A DNA stretch of 64,000 bases, taken from NCBI GenBank assembly GCA_018266255.1, contig JAFEAT010000018.1:23164-87163 (forward strand), written 5' to 3'. Shown piece after piece: positions 25,974-35,829 of this stretch (positions are counted from its first letter, which is position 1; each line of letters opens with the position of its first letter). This DNA comes from Cyanobacteria bacterium SZAS-4 (GTDB taxonomy: Bacteria > Cyanobacteriota > Vampirovibrionia > Obscuribacterales > Obscuribacteraceae). Under the pieces are notes generated by a model. That model saw only the letters and a program-made list of their open reading frames with translations. It was not told where the DNA came from and ran no database searches. A program made the translations under genes and the position numbers.

Positions 25974-26828
25974 TTGACCGGAACCTCCGCAATCAATCAA
26001 AAGCAAGAATCAACCACGAAAGGTGGAATCCTTGGGCTTATTGCGGGAGACGGAACGCTTCCTTCGTTGCTCGCCAAATCTGCAAAGGCACGCGGCTTCA
26101 AGATCGTTTGCCTGGCCCTGACTGATGAAGCATACAAAAATGTCGAGCCAAACGCCGATGTAAATATCCGGATTGCGCCCGGACAGCTCGGTCGCAACTT
26201 CAAATTGCTGCAACAGAACAAGTGTGACAGTGCCGTTTTCATCGGCAAAGTGCGAAAGCTAAATGTCCTGAAAAACTTGCATAAGTTCGACTGGACTGCG
26301 GTTCGCGAACTCAGCCAGCTCTCGAATTTAAACGATGACAGCATTCAAGTTCGCATGGGTGAGTTGATCGAAGAGCTAGGCATCAAGGTCTTGACTCAGT
26401 CAGAATTTTTGAGGGAATTATTTCCTGAAGTCGGAGTGCTGACAAAACGCCAACCCACAGCGCAAGAGTATGTCGATATTGAATACGGAAAAAAGATGGC
26501 TAAAGAGTGCGCACGCCTGGACATTGGTCAAACTGTTGTTGTTCGCAATCGCATCTTATTAGCAGTTGAAGCGGCAGAAGGCACGGATGAAGCTATCAAG
26601 CGGGGCGTACAGCTATCGCGCGGGTCAGTTGTTGTCGTGAAAGTTGCAAAACCCGGTCAGGACCAGCGCTTTGATATTCCAACAGTTGGTATGACTACGT
26701 TGGAATCGATGAAATCTGAGGCTGGTGGCGGCGTTCTCGCTGTTGAAGCGCATGAGACTATGGTTGTCGATCGCGAGGCCATGGTTGCCTACGCTGACAG
26801 CGTCGGCATTGCGATTACCGCAGTCTGA
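25974..26828 (+). CDS. lpxI: UDP-2,3-diacylglucosamine pyrophosphatase LpxI
   Basis: 284 residues, the usual length. The N-terminal domain has GLIAGDGTLPSLLAKSA and the C-terminal catalytic domain has LDIGQTVVVRNRILLAVEA then EGTDEAI and VKVAKPGQDQRFDIPTVG, all characteristic of LpxI (DUF1009). It hydrolyses UDP-2,3-diacylglucosamine to lipid X in lipid A synthesis at the inner face of the cytoplasmic membrane, replacing LpxH. The start is a TTG with TGGAGAA upstream. It implies a lipopolysaccharide-bearing outer membrane. No other lpx genes are nearby. Confidence 0.92.
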   Translation: MTGTSAINQKQESTTKGGILGLIAGDGTLPSLLAKSAKARGFKIVCLALTDEAYKNVEPNADVNIRIAPGQLGRNFKLLQQNKCDSAVFIGKVRKLNVLKNLHKFDWTAVRELSQLSNLNDDSIQVRMGELIEELGIKVLTQSEFLRELFPEVGVLTKRQPTAQEYVDIEYGKKMAKECARLDIGQTVVVRNRILLAVEAAEGTDEAIKRGVQLSRGSVVVVKVAKPGQDQRFDIPTVGMTTLESMKSEAGGGVLAVEAHETMVVDREAMVAYADSVGIAITAV

Positions 26829-26954
26829 TTCGCCTCCCGCGCCGCCACTGACACGCTGAAAGTTTATACAGGGAATACACTGAGTTTTTACCAGTCATAA
26901 AGTCGTGAGCAGGAAGCAATGTTCGATGCCATAATGATGTAATCCAACCCAGCT

Positions 26955-28064
26955 GTGAGTTTAGGCATGCCTTCAACCAAATTTGCGCTACTCAATTTCG
27001 CCGCGTTAACAGTCCTGATTTCGACAGCGGCTGTGCCTACCGCGTTTGCAGACAATCATTCGACCGCGGTCAAAAATCCTTCGGCACAAGCGCAGCTTAA
27101 CGAGGTGGGCCAAGAGTCAGCGCAAGAAGAAGCCAGTGGCACCGATGTCGAAGCCGCTTATGCCGCCGCAGTAGAGAAAGCCAATGCCCAGCGCACATTG
27201 GCTCAGAATCAGAGTCTCGAACATTACGACCTGGCGCGTTACTACTGGTCTCGCTGGAACCTGAAAATGGCTGAAATCGAGTACCAGGCAGCGATCATGT
27301 ATTTCCCAGAGTTGAAGGTTGCCCACCGCGACTATTGCATTCTCTCGATGTTCACCGCTCATCCTTCCCGCTCATTGGCTGAATTGATGATGGTTGTAGG
27401 GCTCGGCGAGCCGATTCCGTTCACTGATGAAGAAAAAGTCGCCTTCAAAAAACAAGCCGCCAAAATGCACAACCAGCAGGGAATCGCTTACGGGCGCAAA
27501 AACCGCTGGGACAGAGCAATTTCAGAATTTCGTTGGGCGCTCACCTATGCCCCAGACAACGCCGCAATCGAGCGCTCTTTAGCGTTTTCATACGCAAAGA
27601 AGGGCGACTTCGAAATGGCTGAAAAGTCCTACGTACGAAGCTTTAGCGAAGATCCATCCGACGGCTACGCGCATGCCGACTTTGCTTTCCTTCTTGCCGA
27701 CAACGGCGGTGGAGACAAAGCCCTGAAACAGCTATCCGAAGCCGTTAAGCTCGAACCCCGCGACCCGGCCCTGCATGTCGACATGGGCTGGATGGCTGAA
27801 TCCAAGGGCGATTTGAAGACTGCCCAGACAGAATTCCAGCAGGCTGTGAAGCTAAGTCCTAAACACGCTGGGCTTTGGGCTCACCTGGGCAAAGTTCTGG
27901 AGCGCGAAGGAAAGGCTCAAGACGCCACCAATGCCTATTCTGAGGCATTAGCGCTTGATCCCGGTCAGGATGAAGCCAAACAGCGCCTCGATAATCTCAA
28001 AAATCAGAAGTCGGAAACACCGTCAACGCCTGCCAGCGCCGAAAATTCCAGAAAGGAATCGTAG
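26955..28064 (+). CDS. Exported TPR protein
   Basis: 369 residues starting with GTG (an ATG four codons later is equally possible). The signal peptide ends near VPTAFA. TPR units run from about residue 75 to 345, e.g. HNQQGIAYGRKNRWDRAISE, ALHVDMGWMAESKGDLKTAQ and LWAHLGKVLEREGKAQDATN, each with the G/A-Y-A pattern. The tail is polar (Lys/Ser/Pro). It likely acts as a periplasmic scaffold; the partner is unknown. Confidence 0.8.
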   Translation: MSLGMPSTKFALLNFAALTVLISTAAVPTAFADNHSTAVKNPSAQAQLNEVGQESAQEEASGTDVEAAYAAAVEKANAQRTLAQNQSLEHYDLARYYWSRWNLKMAEIEYQAAIMYFPELKVAHRDYCILSMFTAHPSRSLAELMMVVGLGEPIPFTDEEKVAFKKQAAKMHNQQGIAYGRKNRWDRAISEFRWALTYAPDNAAIERSLAFSYAKKGDFEMAEKSYVRSFSEDPSDGYAHADFAFLLADNGGGDKALKQLSEAVKLEPRDPALHVDMGWMAESKGDLKTAQTEFQQAVKLSPKHAGLWAHLGKVLEREGKAQDATNAYSEALALDPGQDEAKQRLDNLKNQKSETPSTPASAENSRKES

Positions 28065-28136
28065 CGTAGTTTCCCCAATGACATAGATGGATGTCCTCGT
28101 TAGGATCATCGTGGATGAACCTAACCTTGCGGACCC

Positions 28137-29225
28137 ATGTCAGACTTCAGTTTCAAGAATATCGAGAATGAGCTTAGCGTTACCGGGCAAGTTGCCATGG
28201 CGACACCAGGCAAAATTTTGGATGAGATTCAGAACGACTGGAAGAACGACAAAACGAAATTGCTCACCACGACTGTCGAGTCTGCAGCACTGGGTTTTGC
28301 TACAGCAATTGCGTTCAAATCGGCTCCAGGAGCAGCTCTGTTGGCGACGGGTGTGCTTGCGGGGCTGGGCGTAATTTCCAAAACAGCGCCGATGTTTGGT
28401 CAAGCTTGGAACGCCAATACAGATGCGCAGCGCGATCTGTTAGTGAACAAATTCAGCTCTGATTTTGGTAAAACTGGTGCCACACTCGCAGAAGGGTTGC
28501 CAGGCTTTGCGCTAGGCGGAAAAGCAGGCTCCATCACACTTGCACGATCGGAAGCGCTGCAAAATTTCACCTATAAAAATCTGACGAAGCCGATTGAATT
28601 TCCTCTGCAAGAACAAATCGCGTTCCGCGGACCAGGTGCCACCATGTTGCCTGAAGGCGCTATCAAAGCGGGTTCTGTTGATGCGTTGAAGTTGAGTGAA
28701 ACTTTGACACCACAGGCAGGCGTTGAACGCGCTCGTTCGTTAGACTTGCAAACCGGCAAGGCCAGCCGCATCTTCGTTGGCAAAGAAAATGAAGTGACAC
28801 CAAAATTCGAAGATCGTTCGGGTCGCGTTCTCATCCACACGCATCCACTGGAAGCGGGACCACGTCCTGGTTTTTATGATCTGACAGCGACGCAAGATCT
28901 CGGCATTATTCGCAGCGGCGATTACAGAACCTTCTACATCGGTCAAAAAGGGCTTGGCAGCGGCGAAGCGCAGCTCAAGGCGCTGATTCTCGACGACGCA
29001 AACAAGCAAGCGTTTATCCTCCACAATCAGCCTGGCACCAACGGATACACATGGCAGCATGCGGCTCCGCAGTATGTCGAGTATGAAGGCGCAGCTAGCA
29101 GCCTGCGGTCGCTCGATGTAAAGAATGCCTGGTCACAGTTTGAAGCACTGCCAAGAATCGCAGCACCAGTCAATCCTGTGCATACAGCAATTGCCGCCGG
29201 GCAGAAATTGGGCGTTAGCTTGTAA
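28137..29225 (+). CDS. Modular protein with JAB-like HxHP domain
   Basis: 362 residues. The N-terminal ~130 residues have the same layout as the protein at 22266: K(L)L.TT, an Ala/Gly hydrophobic hairpin, then WNANTDAQRDLLVNKF and LGGKAGS. In the C-terminal part, GRVLIHTHPLEAGPRPGFYD resembles the HxHP...D metal site of JAB/MPN peptidase-like toxins (here with Gly-Phe-Tyr-Asp instead of SxxD). No signal peptide is visible. It may be a polymorphic-toxin-type effector or a housekeeping peptidase. The shared N-domain suggests a common export or assembly route. Confidence 0.55.
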   Translation: MSDFSFKNIENELSVTGQVAMATPGKILDEIQNDWKNDKTKLLTTTVESAALGFATAIAFKSAPGAALLATGVLAGLGVISKTAPMFGQAWNANTDAQRDLLVNKFSSDFGKTGATLAEGLPGFALGGKAGSITLARSEALQNFTYKNLTKPIEFPLQEQIAFRGPGATMLPEGAIKAGSVDALKLSETLTPQAGVERARSLDLQTGKASRIFVGKENEVTPKFEDRSGRVLIHTHPLEAGPRPGFYDLTATQDLGIIRSGDYRTFYIGQKGLGSGEAQLKALILDDANKQAFILHNQPGTNGYTWQHAAPQYVEYEGAASSLRSLDVKNAWSQFEALPRIAAPVNPVHTAIAAGQKLGVSL

Positions 29226-29407
29226 GGTGATCTGATCGTATATATCAAGAAAGTATCAAGCTGAGTGGGCTTGTGTAACGCCTTTTCGCTTTTAACCTCA
29301 AAACTATTTAAATGGTTGAGCCCACGTTGTAAGATCTTAGCCGAGCTCCCAGCCAGCCTGTATTCCATTTGGACCCAGGCACCATCTTTTTATTGCGTGG
29401 AGAGAGT

Positions 29408-29845
29408 GTGAAAGCATCAGCGTCGGAAGGCATCAAAGCCTACACAAAATACCTGTGGTTCGACACGAAGAAACGCAGAGAATACATTCGAATAACAGAT
29501 GACGTGCAGGCCTTTCTTGATGAATCGGGCCTGCGCGACGGTTTTATATTGGTTTCGGCGATGCACATCACAGCCGGTGTCTATATAAATGATTGGGAAA
29601 ATGGCTTGCTCAAAGATATTGACGAATGGGTGGAAAAACTGGCACCAGTTAATCCCGACTACAATCACCACAAAACTGGTGAAGACAATGGAGACGCGCA
29701 TCTAAAGCGTATCTTGATCAACCATCAAGTGACGGTGCCAGTTACTGATGGCAAGTTGGATTTGGGACCATGGGAGCAAATTTTTTACGCGGAGTTCGAC
29801 GGCAAGCGACGTAAACGCGTCGTGCTCAAAGCATTAGGCATATAG
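29408..29845 (+). CDS. yjbQ: YjbQ/UPF0047 family protein
   Basis: About 145 residues from the GTG at 29408 (GGAG five bases before); an upstream TTG would add 13. The family core is present: the ITDDVQAFLDESGLRDG region, then VSAMHITAGVYIN, the metal-site HHKTGEDNGDAHLKRIL, and GPWEQIFYAEFDG near the end. Members have weak thiamine-phosphate synthase activity, but the true role is not settled. Its stop lies 22 bases before glnN, so they may share a message. Confidence 0.88.
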   Translation: MKASASEGIKAYTKYLWFDTKKRREYIRITDDVQAFLDESGLRDGFILVSAMHITAGVYINDWENGLLKDIDEWVEKLAPVNPDYNHHKTGEDNGDAHLKRILINHQVTVPVTDGKLDLGPWEQIFYAEFDGKRRKRVVLKALGI

Positions 29846-29867
29846 TTCGGGGAGGAGTAGTTCGTTA

Positions 29868-32129
29868 ATGAGTACCATGACTGAAAATAAAAAAGCACAT
29901 GCACATCGAAACAATGGTGGCAACACACATTCCAGCAGTCGCAGAGCGGCTATCCAAGCAATTCAATCTCGCGAGCCTGTAAACGCATCGGTTGATTACA
30001 CGCGCAACACAGTTTCCGAAATCTACGGATCGAATGTTTTCAATCGCCACATCATGCGCACGATGTTGCCGAAACAGGTATACAAAGCCGTTCTTCGCTG
30101 TCTCGATCATGGCGAGCGCTTAGACGCCAATCATGCAGACATCGTCGCCAACGCCATGAAAGATTGGGCAATCTCCAAAGGCTGCTCACACTTCACTCAC
30201 TGGTTCATGCCGATGACCGGATTGACCGCTGAAAAGCACGATTCGTTCCTCGTCTCTGGTGGCGATGAAGGTCTGGCAATCCTCGAATTTTCCGGCAAAG
30301 TCTTGATTCAAGGTGAGCCTGACGCCTCGAGCTTCCCTTCTGGTGGCATACGTTCAACGTTCGAAGCACGCGGCTACACTGGTTGGGATCCGACCAGCCC
30401 AGCTTTCATTATGGAAAGCACCAACGGCAAAACACTCTGTATTCCAACAGTGTTCTGTTCGTTCAGTGGACAAGCGCTCGACAAAAAGACACCACTTTTG
30501 CGCTCACTCGAAGCAATCAACAAGCAAGCAACTAGAATGTTGCACCTGCTCGGAAACAAAGACGTAAAGCGCGTTATCTGCACAGTTGGACCAGAACAAG
30601 AATATTTCTTGATCGACGAAGCCTTCTATCTGCAACGCCCAGACTTGATCAATTCAGGACGCGCGCTATTCGGCGCTAAGCCTCCTAAAGGTCAGGAGAT
30701 GGAAGACCACTACTGGGGTTCCATCAAAGAGCGCGTTCTCGCCTATATGATGGAAACAGAAAACGAGCTCTACAAGCTCGGTGTTCCTGTTAAAACCAGA
30801 CACAACGAAGTTGCACCAGCGCAGTTCGAAGTTGCTCCAGTATTTGAGAGCAGCAACGTTGCTACCGACCACAATATGGTGCTCATGGAAGTCTTCCGTA
30901 AGACTGCTTTGAAGCATGGCTTGCGTTGCTTGTTCCACGAAAAACCATTCAGTGGTGTCAACGGTAGTGGCAAGCACAACAACTGGTCGATGGCTGACGA
31001 TGAAGGCAACAACCTTCTCGAGCCAGGAAAAACTCCTGAATCGAACACTCAGTTCATCGTCGTGTTGACTGCTGTAATCAGAGCCGTCAACAGATATGCC
31101 AAGCTGGTCCGCGCAAGCGTTGCATTTGCTGGAAACGATCACAGACTTGGTGCTAACGAAGCACCACCTGCAATCATCAGCATCTTCCTTGGTGACAAAC
31201 TGACAGAACTCGTTCAGGGAATCATCAAAGGTAAGAATGACGATGGAAAACTTTCAGGTCGCACAATCGACTTCGGTGTTTCCACACTTCCTTCACTAGC
31301 TCGTGACGATTCTGACAGAAACAGAACTTCTCCTTTTGCTTTCACCGGCAATAAGTTCGAGTTCCGCGCAGTTGGAAGCAGCCAATCAATTGCATGGCCT
31401 AACACCATCCTCAATGCGATTGTTGCTGAATCACTCGATTACATGGCAACAGAAATCGAGAAACTCACCAAATCTGGTACTGACCTGCACAAGGCAGTTG
31501 AACAAGTTGTCAAAGAAACCCTCAAGCAGAACGAAAGAATTCTGTTCAACGGCGACAACTACTCACAAGATTGGCACGATGAAGCTGAAAAGCGTGGTCT
31601 GCCAAACTTGAAGAGCACGATTGAAGCTCTGCCTGCGTTGACCGAAGACGAGTCGAAGAAGCTGTTTGCAAAATATGGCATTCTGCAAGAAGACGAACTC
31701 GACAGCCGCTACAACATCATGTTGGAAGGCTTCTGCAAGACTATCAACGTGGAAGCATTGTTGACCGCCAACATTGCCACCACAATGATTCTGCCAGCCG
31801 CTCTCGAATATCAAACAAGAGTTGCCACCACGATCGTTCAAACGAAGCAAGCTGTAAGTGGTATCAATCTGACATCACAAGAAGGCATGCTGCGCGAAGT
31901 GGCTGAAAAGGTCAACAAGTTGCGTGAAAACATCGAATTGCTGGAGTCGCTCAGACACAGCAGCAAAGAAGATGAGCACGATGACCTCTACGCTCACGCC
32001 AAGTTCTATCAACACAAAGTCATCCCAGCGATGAACGATGTGCGCACCATTGCCGATGAACTAGAACTGATCGTCGACGACGCGCTCTGGCCATTGCCGA
32101 AGTTCCGCGAAATGCTCTACATCTACTAA
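29868..32129 (+). CDS. glnN: Type III glutamine synthetase
   Basis: 753 residues, the GSIII size. GGGGAGGAG precedes the ATG. Visible family blocks include SHFTHWFMPMTGLTAEKHDS, the catalytic-site GPEQEYFLID, KTRHNEVAPAQFEVAPVF and NGSGKHNNWSM, and the ammonia/ATP-site AGNDHRLGANEAPPAI. The enzyme makes glutamine from glutamate, ammonia and ATP as a dodecamer. GSIII is common in Bacteroidetes and some cyanobacteria. A hairpin (GCTCTAC/GTAGAGC) overlaps the stop codon and a terminator follows. No PII or other nitrogen gene is adjacent. Confidence 0.95.
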   Translation: MSTMTENKKAHAHRNNGGNTHSSSRRAAIQAIQSREPVNASVDYTRNTVSEIYGSNVFNRHIMRTMLPKQVYKAVLRCLDHGERLDANHADIVANAMKDWAISKGCSHFTHWFMPMTGLTAEKHDSFLVSGGDEGLAILEFSGKVLIQGEPDASSFPSGGIRSTFEARGYTGWDPTSPAFIMESTNGKTLCIPTVFCSFSGQALDKKTPLLRSLEAINKQATRMLHLLGNKDVKRVICTVGPEQEYFLIDEAFYLQRPDLINSGRALFGAKPPKGQEMEDHYWGSIKERVLAYMMETENELYKLGVPVKTRHNEVAPAQFEVAPVFESSNVATDHNMVLMEVFRKTALKHGLRCLFHEKPFSGVNGSGKHNNWSMADDEGNNLLEPGKTPESNTQFIVVLTAVIRAVNRYAKLVRASVAFAGNDHRLGANEAPPAIISIFLGDKLTELVQGIIKGKNDDGKLSGRTIDFGVSTLPSLARDDSDRNRTSPFAFTGNKFEFRAVGSSQSIAWPNTILNAIVAESLDYMATEIEKLTKSGTDLHKAVEQVVKETLKQNERILFNGDNYSQDWHDEAEKRGLPNLKSTIEALPALTEDESKKLFAKYGILQEDELDSRYNIMLEGFCKTINVEALLTANIATTMILPAALEYQTRVATTIVQTKQAVSGINLTSQEGMLREVAEKVNKLRENIELLESLRHSSKEDEHDDLYAHAKFYQHKVIPAMNDVRTIADELELIVDDALWPLPKFREMLYIY

Positions 32130-32151
32130 GTAGAGCGTCCGATAAATCCAG

Positions 32152-32186
32152 AAGAGGGCGGCAGATATGTTGCCCTCTTTTATTTG
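32152..32186 (+). terminator. Terminator after glnN
   Basis: AAGAGGGC (32152-32159) pairs with GCCCTCTT (32172-32179), then TTTATTT. Two more hairpins follow in the gap: TTTCTATGT/ACATAGAAA (32194-32220) and GGTGACT/AGTCACC (32247-32264). Confidence 0.8.
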
Positions 32187-32297
32187 GTGTATATTTCTAT
32201 GTGCGTGTAGTACATAGAAAGTGAGCAGGTTATTTTTAGGCGCTTTGGTGACTTTATAGTCACCACCTTTAGTGCAAATCTGAACTGTGCATTTTCT

Positions 32298-33752
32298 GTG
32301 ACGCTCCGTTCTGCGGCGCTTCTTTCTGCTGCCCTTTTAACCGGCTGTTCAGTTCCAGAAGAAGGCTACGTCAAGCCGCGGCAAGAAGTAGTGAAACTGA
32401 CGGATAACGGAAATTACCTTCAAGCGGAAGAAAAATTGGTTCCGCTTATCAAAGTAATGAAGTCCAAGAAAGCCAAATCGCTTGCTAACACCATGCAGCA
32501 GCTTGCATGGGTTTATGTACTTGATGGGAAATACAAAGAAGCTGAAGAACTCGCTTCGAGTGCGAAATTCCAACACGACAAACAAAATGCTGACGATATT
32601 GAAAGCAAAATTTTGGACAACTACACCCTGGGCACCATTTATGTAAAACAGGGCAAATACGATCTGGCTGAACCACTTTTGCGCGAAGCGATCCAACTGC
32701 GACGCGACACGCTCAAGAAAGACGCACCAGAGCCTGAAGCGAAAATTGTCGAGGCACCGCGGCTGGCATCACTTGAACTCGAACTTGGCACCATGGAGTT
32801 CGAAGCAGGTCAGTATAAGGTTGCCGAAACCCAACTGAATGATGCAGTAAAATCAGCAGAGGCCGATGCGCTTGCTAAAAAGACTAACGCCGCTCCAATT
32901 CTCGCCGTCGCTCTGGAGCAAGTGGCTCTTGTCTATCAGGCAAATGGAAAATATAGTGATGCTGAGATTGTCTGCAACAGGGGCTTGCGCATGATCCACG
33001 ACTCGATCGGCATGAAGACTCCGCAAGTTATTTTTGCCTGCAACAACTTGATGTCGATTTACAGCGATCAGCATCGCTACCAGGAAGTGGAACGTTTGGT
33101 GAAATCGATCTGGCACGAGGAGAATGCAATTTTCCGCGTCGGGCATCCGGAAGTTTTGCGCTCGAAATTGTTGAACATGACGAGCTTCTCTCGCAATCAC
33201 CCAGAATTGACGCCAGCCCAAGTTGAATCTGTATACGATCACCTGATCGCCGAATACGTCGAACAATATGGTTCTGAGAGTTCGCAGCTGATCGCGCCCT
33301 ACCAGTCTGCAGGCGAGTACGAACTCTCAATCGGCGATTTTGCCAAAGCCGAGACTACATTTCGGGCTGCCCTGGCTCTGGCTCGGCAAACTTTGAAAGA
33401 CAATCATCCTCGAACGATTAGCATCTTGAACTCGCTTGCCATGACACTCGGATTCAAAGGTCTGACAGACAAATCGAAGTCAGATTTGGACGAGGCGAAA
33501 AAGCTGGTTCGAGAAGCGATTGCGAAGCAGGACGATTCGCTGCCCGCAGACCATCCGACACGGGCAAGAAGTCTTGGCATTTTGGCGAGTGTTCTAGCGC
33601 TCAGTGGTGACAATCAAGGCGCCTACGACACATACCAGAAATACTTTGTCGCTGCGAAGAAGGCGACTTACGAGGATCCGATGGAGCGGCTTCGGTTCAT
33701 GAAAAACTATCAGGCCCTGGTAGCGAAAACTGGTCCGAAACGACTGGGCTAA
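32298..33752 (+). CDS. TPR lipoprotein
   Basis: 484 residues from a GTG. The N-terminus SAALLSAALLTGC is a lipobox, so the mature protein is a lipid-anchored one starting at Cys16. TPR pairs of the kinesin-light-chain type fill the rest (LAWVYVLDGKYKEAEELA, YTLGTIYVKQGKYDLAEPLL, LNSLAMTLGFKGLTDKS). A C-terminal KY segment ends it. It is an envelope scaffold of unknown partner. It follows the glnN terminator and precedes a signalling gene by 97 bases. Confidence 0.82.
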   Translation: MTLRSAALLSAALLTGCSVPEEGYVKPRQEVVKLTDNGNYLQAEEKLVPLIKVMKSKKAKSLANTMQQLAWVYVLDGKYKEAEELASSAKFQHDKQNADDIESKILDNYTLGTIYVKQGKYDLAEPLLREAIQLRRDTLKKDAPEPEAKIVEAPRLASLELELGTMEFEAGQYKVAETQLNDAVKSAEADALAKKTNAAPILAVALEQVALVYQANGKYSDAEIVCNRGLRMIHDSIGMKTPQVIFACNNLMSIYSDQHRYQEVERLVKSIWHEENAIFRVGHPEVLRSKLLNMTSFSRNHPELTPAQVESVYDHLIAEYVEQYGSESSQLIAPYQSAGEYELSIGDFAKAETTFRAALALARQTLKDNHPRTISILNSLAMTLGFKGLTDKSKSDLDEAKKLVREAIAKQDDSLPADHPTRARSLGILASVLALSGDNQGAYDTYQKYFVAAKKATYEDPMERLRFMKNYQALVAKTGPKRLG

Positions 33753-33849
33753 TCAACGATTCTGCTAAACTTCTAATGGCAGGCTCGTTAGTTCAACCGT
33801 CCAAAGATCCTGCTTGACATGACCTGTTCGTCATTTTGGTCAATCGCAC

Positions 33850-35811
33850 ATGGCATCGACTGACAACAATAAGGTAGTGCAGGGGCTTGTTGCGGTTCTG
33901 GTGCTTGGTGCTGCCTGCGCTTATTTGATGACGAATGGACCGACGGGCGTCAATCTCACCGCCTGGATGGAAGAACGCAAAGCTGTCGTGTCCGAGTTGC
34001 GGCAGATTGAATCGTCTTTTCGTGACGCAGAGATTGCCCAGCAAAGTTACATAGGCACCGGCAATGATGCCTACATGGAACAGTTCAAACAGTTCATTCG
34101 CACCGGAAACGCTCAACTATTTAAACTGCGCAACGACCATGGCGAAGCATACGGCGATAAGTTCCGCCCACTGGAACAGCGACTGCAAGCGCTGAGCGAA
34201 CAGTTGAGAATCAGTGCGGAAGCCCGTAAACAGCAGGGTGAGAAAGCTGCGCGCGATCTCTACATGACCTCTCGCGAATATCGAGAGCGCATGAAGCTGT
34301 GGAAAGACATCAATGATTCCGAACAGTTTGAACTGTCACTGCTCGAAAATAAAGCCACTAAGGATGGTGACGCTCTAAGTTACGTTCGATATGTTTGCTT
34401 TATCTTCATCGGTCTAATGCTCTTTGGTCTGTGGATTGTTCTAGGCTCACGCCAACCGGCCCTTAAGGATGCCGAAGAGAAGAATCGTTTGCTAGTAGCT
34501 GAATTGGAAGCTGCTAAAACTCAATTGGATCGTTTGGCCAACATCGACTTTCTCACTGAAGTTCTGAACATTCGCGGATTGCAAACGGTTTTGCCGATTG
34601 AAGAGAATCGCACTGGTCGCGTCGGTGGACAGCTTGTTGCCGTACTTATAAACGTAGACAATTTCCGCAAAATCAATGAAAGCCTTGGACACGCAGTTGG
34701 AGACGTGGTGTTGAAGGAACTAGCCAAGCGTGTTGGTGGCACGTTGCGACCATCAGACCACGTTGCGCGTGTTGGCGGCGACGAGTTCTTAATCATTTTG
34801 CCTGACACGCAATTGGCTTATGCAATGCGAGTCGCGGAAAGAATTCGTTTAGCAATTTCGGAATCACCACTGCGCTGCTCATCGGAATCGATCAGCATTA
34901 CGGTAAGCATGGGCGTTGCTACATTGCCACCAAAAATCACTTCAATTGAAGAAGTTTTGCAGGTGACTCGATCTGCTCTGAAGCGCAGCAAGACTGCCGG
35001 AAAGAACCGTGTTTCACTGGCGCGGGAAGGCACCTCTCCGGAGCCAGATGCTGGACCAGCAACCAGAGACATCGTTGAAATTTTGTGTGACGGCAAAGAT
35101 TTCCGCACCGTATTCCAACCTATCATCGACCTCGGCACAGACAAAGTGAGCGGCTATGAAATGTATAGCCGCGGTCCGGATGGTGCTTTCGAGAGCCCGG
35201 CAGACTTTTTCAGAGTGTGCGTTGAGAACAACGTTCTTACGACCGTCGACATTTTGTGCTTGAAGTTGTGCATCGCGGCCACAGCAAATACCGGTAATCA
35301 ACTGCGTTTCCACATCAATCTTTTCCCAAGCACTATTTTAGATACTCCGATTGACAATCTTCTGGCGCTGTTCCCGACTGACAGAACGGGAAAATCGTTC
35401 TGCGTGGAAATTAGTGAGCAGCAATTCGTTGGTGACCCAGGATATTTGCGAGATCATGTCAACGCCTTGAAACAAGCGGGCATTCTAGTAGCGATCGACG
35501 ACGTCGGTTTCGGCCGCAGCTCACTGGAAAGCTTGATTTTGCTCGAGCCAGACCTCGTTAAAGTCGACAGAAAGTACGTAAGCGGAGTCTCGCGAGAACC
35601 TGCCAAAGCACGTCTTCTGAAGCGTGTCGTGAATGTAGCGAAATCGCTCGGCGCTGAGATCGTCGCAGAAGGTATCGAAGTCAAAGATGACCTGCCGATT
35701 CTGAAAGAGATCGGAGTGCACTACGGTCAGGGATATTATTGGGGCGACTTGCTGGAAGTCTTGCCATCGAGCACCACACCGAAACCGGCATTCCAACCCG
35801 AAAAGCGCTAG
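33850..35811 (+). CDS. CHASE3-GGDEF-EAL cyclic-di-GMP protein
   Basis: 653 residues. N-terminal membrane span (LVAVLVLGAACAYLM), a periplasmic helical sensor with SSFRDAEIAQQSYIGTGND typical of CHASE3, a second span (FIFIGLMLFGLWIVL), then GGDEF (RVGGDEFLI) and an EAL domain. RPSD five residues before GGDEF is an intact inhibitory I-site, so it is probably an active, product-inhibited diguanylate cyclase. The EAL motif reads E-M-Y, yet IDDVGFG, K and AEGIE of the phosphodiesterase site are kept. The hydrolase half may be weak or serve as a c-di-GMP sensor. Confidence 0.87.
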   Translation: MASTDNNKVVQGLVAVLVLGAACAYLMTNGPTGVNLTAWMEERKAVVSELRQIESSFRDAEIAQQSYIGTGNDAYMEQFKQFIRTGNAQLFKLRNDHGEAYGDKFRPLEQRLQALSEQLRISAEARKQQGEKAARDLYMTSREYRERMKLWKDINDSEQFELSLLENKATKDGDALSYVRYVCFIFIGLMLFGLWIVLGSRQPALKDAEEKNRLLVAELEAAKTQLDRLANIDFLTEVLNIRGLQTVLPIEENRTGRVGGQLVAVLINVDNFRKINESLGHAVGDVVLKELAKRVGGTLRPSDHVARVGGDEFLIILPDTQLAYAMRVAERIRLAISESPLRCSSESISITVSMGVATLPPKITSIEEVLQVTRSALKRSKTAGKNRVSLAREGTSPEPDAGPATRDIVEILCDGKDFRTVFQPIIDLGTDKVSGYEMYSRGPDGAFESPADFFRVCVENNVLTTVDILCLKLCIAATANTGNQLRFHINLFPSTILDTPIDNLLALFPTDRTGKSFCVEISEQQFVGDPGYLRDHVNALKQAGILVAIDDVGFGRSSLESLILLEPDLVKVDRKYVSGVSREPAKARLLKRVVNVAKSLGAEIVAEGIEVKDDLPILKEIGVHYGQGYYWGDLLEVLPSSTTPKPAFQPEKR

Positions 35812-35829
35812 ACACTCAAGGGGACATTC

